DNA of 5,532 nucleotides from Halanaerobiaceae bacterium (GTDB taxonomy: Bacteria; Bacillota_F; Halanaerobiia; Halanaerobiales; CSSED10-376), in assembly GCA_003557445.1 (NCBI GenBank), contig PWOK01000319.1, positions 1-5,532 of the forward strand, written 5' to 3'. Numbering within the stretch: the first letter of the stretch is position 1; each line of letters starts with the position of its first letter. The position numbers were made by a program, and so were the translations under genes. Below, in pieces: positions 5,271 through 5,532 of this stretch. The notes under the pieces were generated by a model. That model had not been told where the DNA came from, ran no database searches, and worked only from the letters and a program-made list of their open reading frames with translations.

Positions 5271-5299
5271 TTGTTACTTTTTAGTCTATATATTATAAT
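5271..5299 (+). promoter_or_regulatory. Candidate distal sigma-A promoter upstream of the repeat array
   Basis: TTGTTA (5271-5276) and a perfect TATAAT (5294-5299) are separated by exactly 17 bases. Transcription would start near 5306 and give a leader of about 170 bases crossing the half-site cluster and the tandem array before the ATG at 5476. The A/T richness of the region means a chance match is possible. Confidence 0.45.
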
Positions 5300-5328
5300 T
5301 GAATAATAATTAAAATATTGCTTTTTTA

Positions 5329-5372
5329 TATCAATAATTCTATCAATGAAATGATAAAACAAAAAAATGATA
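5329..5372. promoter_or_regulatory. Cluster of TATCA/TGATA half-sites
   Basis: TATCAAT occurs at 5329-5335 and 5341-5347. The inverted motif ATGATA occurs at 5351-5356 and 5367-5372. The central pair reads TATCA-N6-TGATA (5341-5356), a plausible dyad for a dimeric regulator. The cluster lies between the distal promoter and the tandem array. The motifs are short and AT-rich, so the call is tentative. Confidence 0.3.
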
Positions 5373-5380
5373 GTATATTA

Positions 5381-5430
5381 TTTTACTTGTTTTTAGTTGA
5401 TTTTAGTTGATTTTAGTTAATTTTAGTTGA
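5381..5430 (+). repeat. Tandem array of five 10-bp units (TTTTAGTTGA)
   Basis: Units at 5391, 5401 and 5421 are identical (TTTTAGTTGA). The unit at 5411 differs by one base (TTTTAGTTAA), and the leading unit at 5381 (TTTTACTTGT) matches eight of ten. The array runs into a nine-T tract (5431-5439). A 10-base period puts each T-tract on the same face of the helix, so the array could bend DNA, act like an UP element or bind a regulator cooperatively. The TTGA of the last unit supplies part of the proximal -35 box. Short tandem repeats can also change copy number by slippage. Confidence 0.85.
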
Positions 5431-5456
5431 TTTTTTTTTCATGAATATATTATAAT
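5427..5456 (+). promoter_or_regulatory. Proximal sigma-A promoter for the helix-turn-helix gene
   Basis: TTGATT (5427-5432), formed by the end of the last 10-bp unit and the following T-tract, is separated by 18 bases from a perfect TATAAT (5451-5456). The predicted start near 5463 leaves a very short leader whose Shine-Dalgarno lies almost at the 5' end. Placement directly after the repeat array suggests that the array controls this promoter. Confidence 0.6.
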
Positions 5457-5475
5457 TAATTTAGAGGTGATAAAA

Positions 5476-5532
5476 ATGACAAAAAACGAATGGATTACCG
5501 CCCAACAATTAGCCGAAGAATTAGATCTTTCA
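5476..5532 (+). CDS. N-terminus of a helix-turn-helix DNA-binding protein (partial)
   Basis: Nineteen codons are present before the right edge of the window. They read M-T-K-N-E-W and then ITAQQLAEELDLS. The W-I-T-A-x-x-L-A-E-E-L-x-L-S pattern is the first helix and turn of excisionase/MerR-type helix-turn-helix domains (HTH_17-like), which normally continue with S-x-x-T-I-x-R-Y-x-R and a lysine-rich wing. The ATG has AGGTGA at 5465-5470, five bases upstream. The gene is preceded by two candidate promoters, half-sites and a tandem repeat array, so it may bind there and regulate itself; that is inference. Similar short proteins often pair with nucleases, toxins or integrases, but nothing downstream is visible. 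DNA-binding character is likely; the exact family is not settled. Confidence 0.7.
   Translation, partial: MTKNEWITAQQLAEELDLS

Larger units (their letters stand above)
5149..5475. other. Intergenic regulatory region upstream of the helix-turn-helix gene
   Basis: These 327 bases hold no convincing gene. From left to right they contain the Shine-Dalgarno of the minus-strand signal-peptide ORF (5158-5163), about 100 bases with nothing recognisable, a weak 5-bp hairpin followed by eight T (5250-5272), a candidate distal promoter (5271-5299), four TATCA/TGATA half-sites (5329-5372), a tandem 10-bp array (5381-5430), a proximal promoter (5427-5456) and the Shine-Dalgarno AGAGGTGAT (5463-5471). A minus-strand open frame between about 5114 and 5275 is short, overlaps a ribosome binding site and is not credible as a gene. 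Confidence 0.6.

Noticed and set aside
5250..5272. AAACA-CCC-TGTTT hairpin followed by eight T as a plus-strand terminator
   Set aside because: The stem is five base pairs with little G+C, and no plus-strand gene lies upstream to be terminated.
5114..5275. Minus-strand open frame of about 50 codons upstream of the signal-peptide ORF
   Set aside because: It has no ribosome binding site at its possible GTG start, resembles no family I know, and its end is read through another gene's Shine-Dalgarno.
5381..5430. CRISPR array or plasmid iterons
   Set aside because: The units are contiguous 10-mers without spacers, which excludes CRISPR. No replication initiator gene or origin features are visible, so iterons are not supported.

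Overview
The window comes from a low-G+C, Gram-positive-type bacterium. AT-rich intergenic DNA, strong AGGAGG-type ribosome binding sites, a probable TTG start and sigma-A promoters all point to Firmicutes. The protein families resemble those of anaerobic, sugar-fermenting clostridia or Halanaerobiales; the order is an inference from style, not a database match.

Layout. At the left edge, on the minus strand, lies the first 26 bases of a gene that looks like a PfkB/ribokinase-type sugar kinase. It has a near-consensus promoter (TTGACA-17-TATATT) overlapped by a perfect 11-bp inverted repeat. Next come an ADP-ribosylglycohydrolase-family gene (214-1266, minus) and, diverging from it, an aldo/keto reductase with two C-terminal 4Fe-4S motifs (1516-2604, plus). 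A bidirectional terminator (2617-2648) separates that gene from a convergent two-gene operon: a hydroxypyruvate-isomerase-like TIM-barrel protein (3778-4539, minus), then a Gfo/Idh/MocA dehydrogenase (2673-3746, minus). A perfect 19-bp direct repeat (129-147 and 4633-4651) brackets these four genes.

Right of the second repeat copy is a decayed stretch. It holds a radical SAM gene of the spore-photoproduct-lyase (SPL) family, broken by a nonsense codon and two frameshifts and cut off at the repeat. Before it sits a 27-codon ORF that is essentially only a signal peptide. The last 330 bases carry a plus-strand regulatory region: two candidate sigma-A promoters, a cluster of TATCA/TGATA half-sites and a tandem array of five 10-bp units (TTTTAGTTGA). 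These lead into a helix-turn-helix protein that runs off the right edge.

Function. The intact genes fit scavenging of sugars or sugar derivatives: NAD-dependent sugar oxidation plus an isomerase/epimerase, a sugar kinase next to an ADP-ribosylglycohydrolase-like hydrolase (a pairing like E. coli yegU-yegV), and a redox enzyme. No transporter is visible, and no substrate can be assigned from sequence alone. I do not see a clearly new defence or mobile system. The points most worth a second look are the repeat-bracketed block, the promoter-embedded inverted repeat, the altered metal-site motifs of the ADP-ribosylglycohydrolase homologue and the helically phased repeat array.
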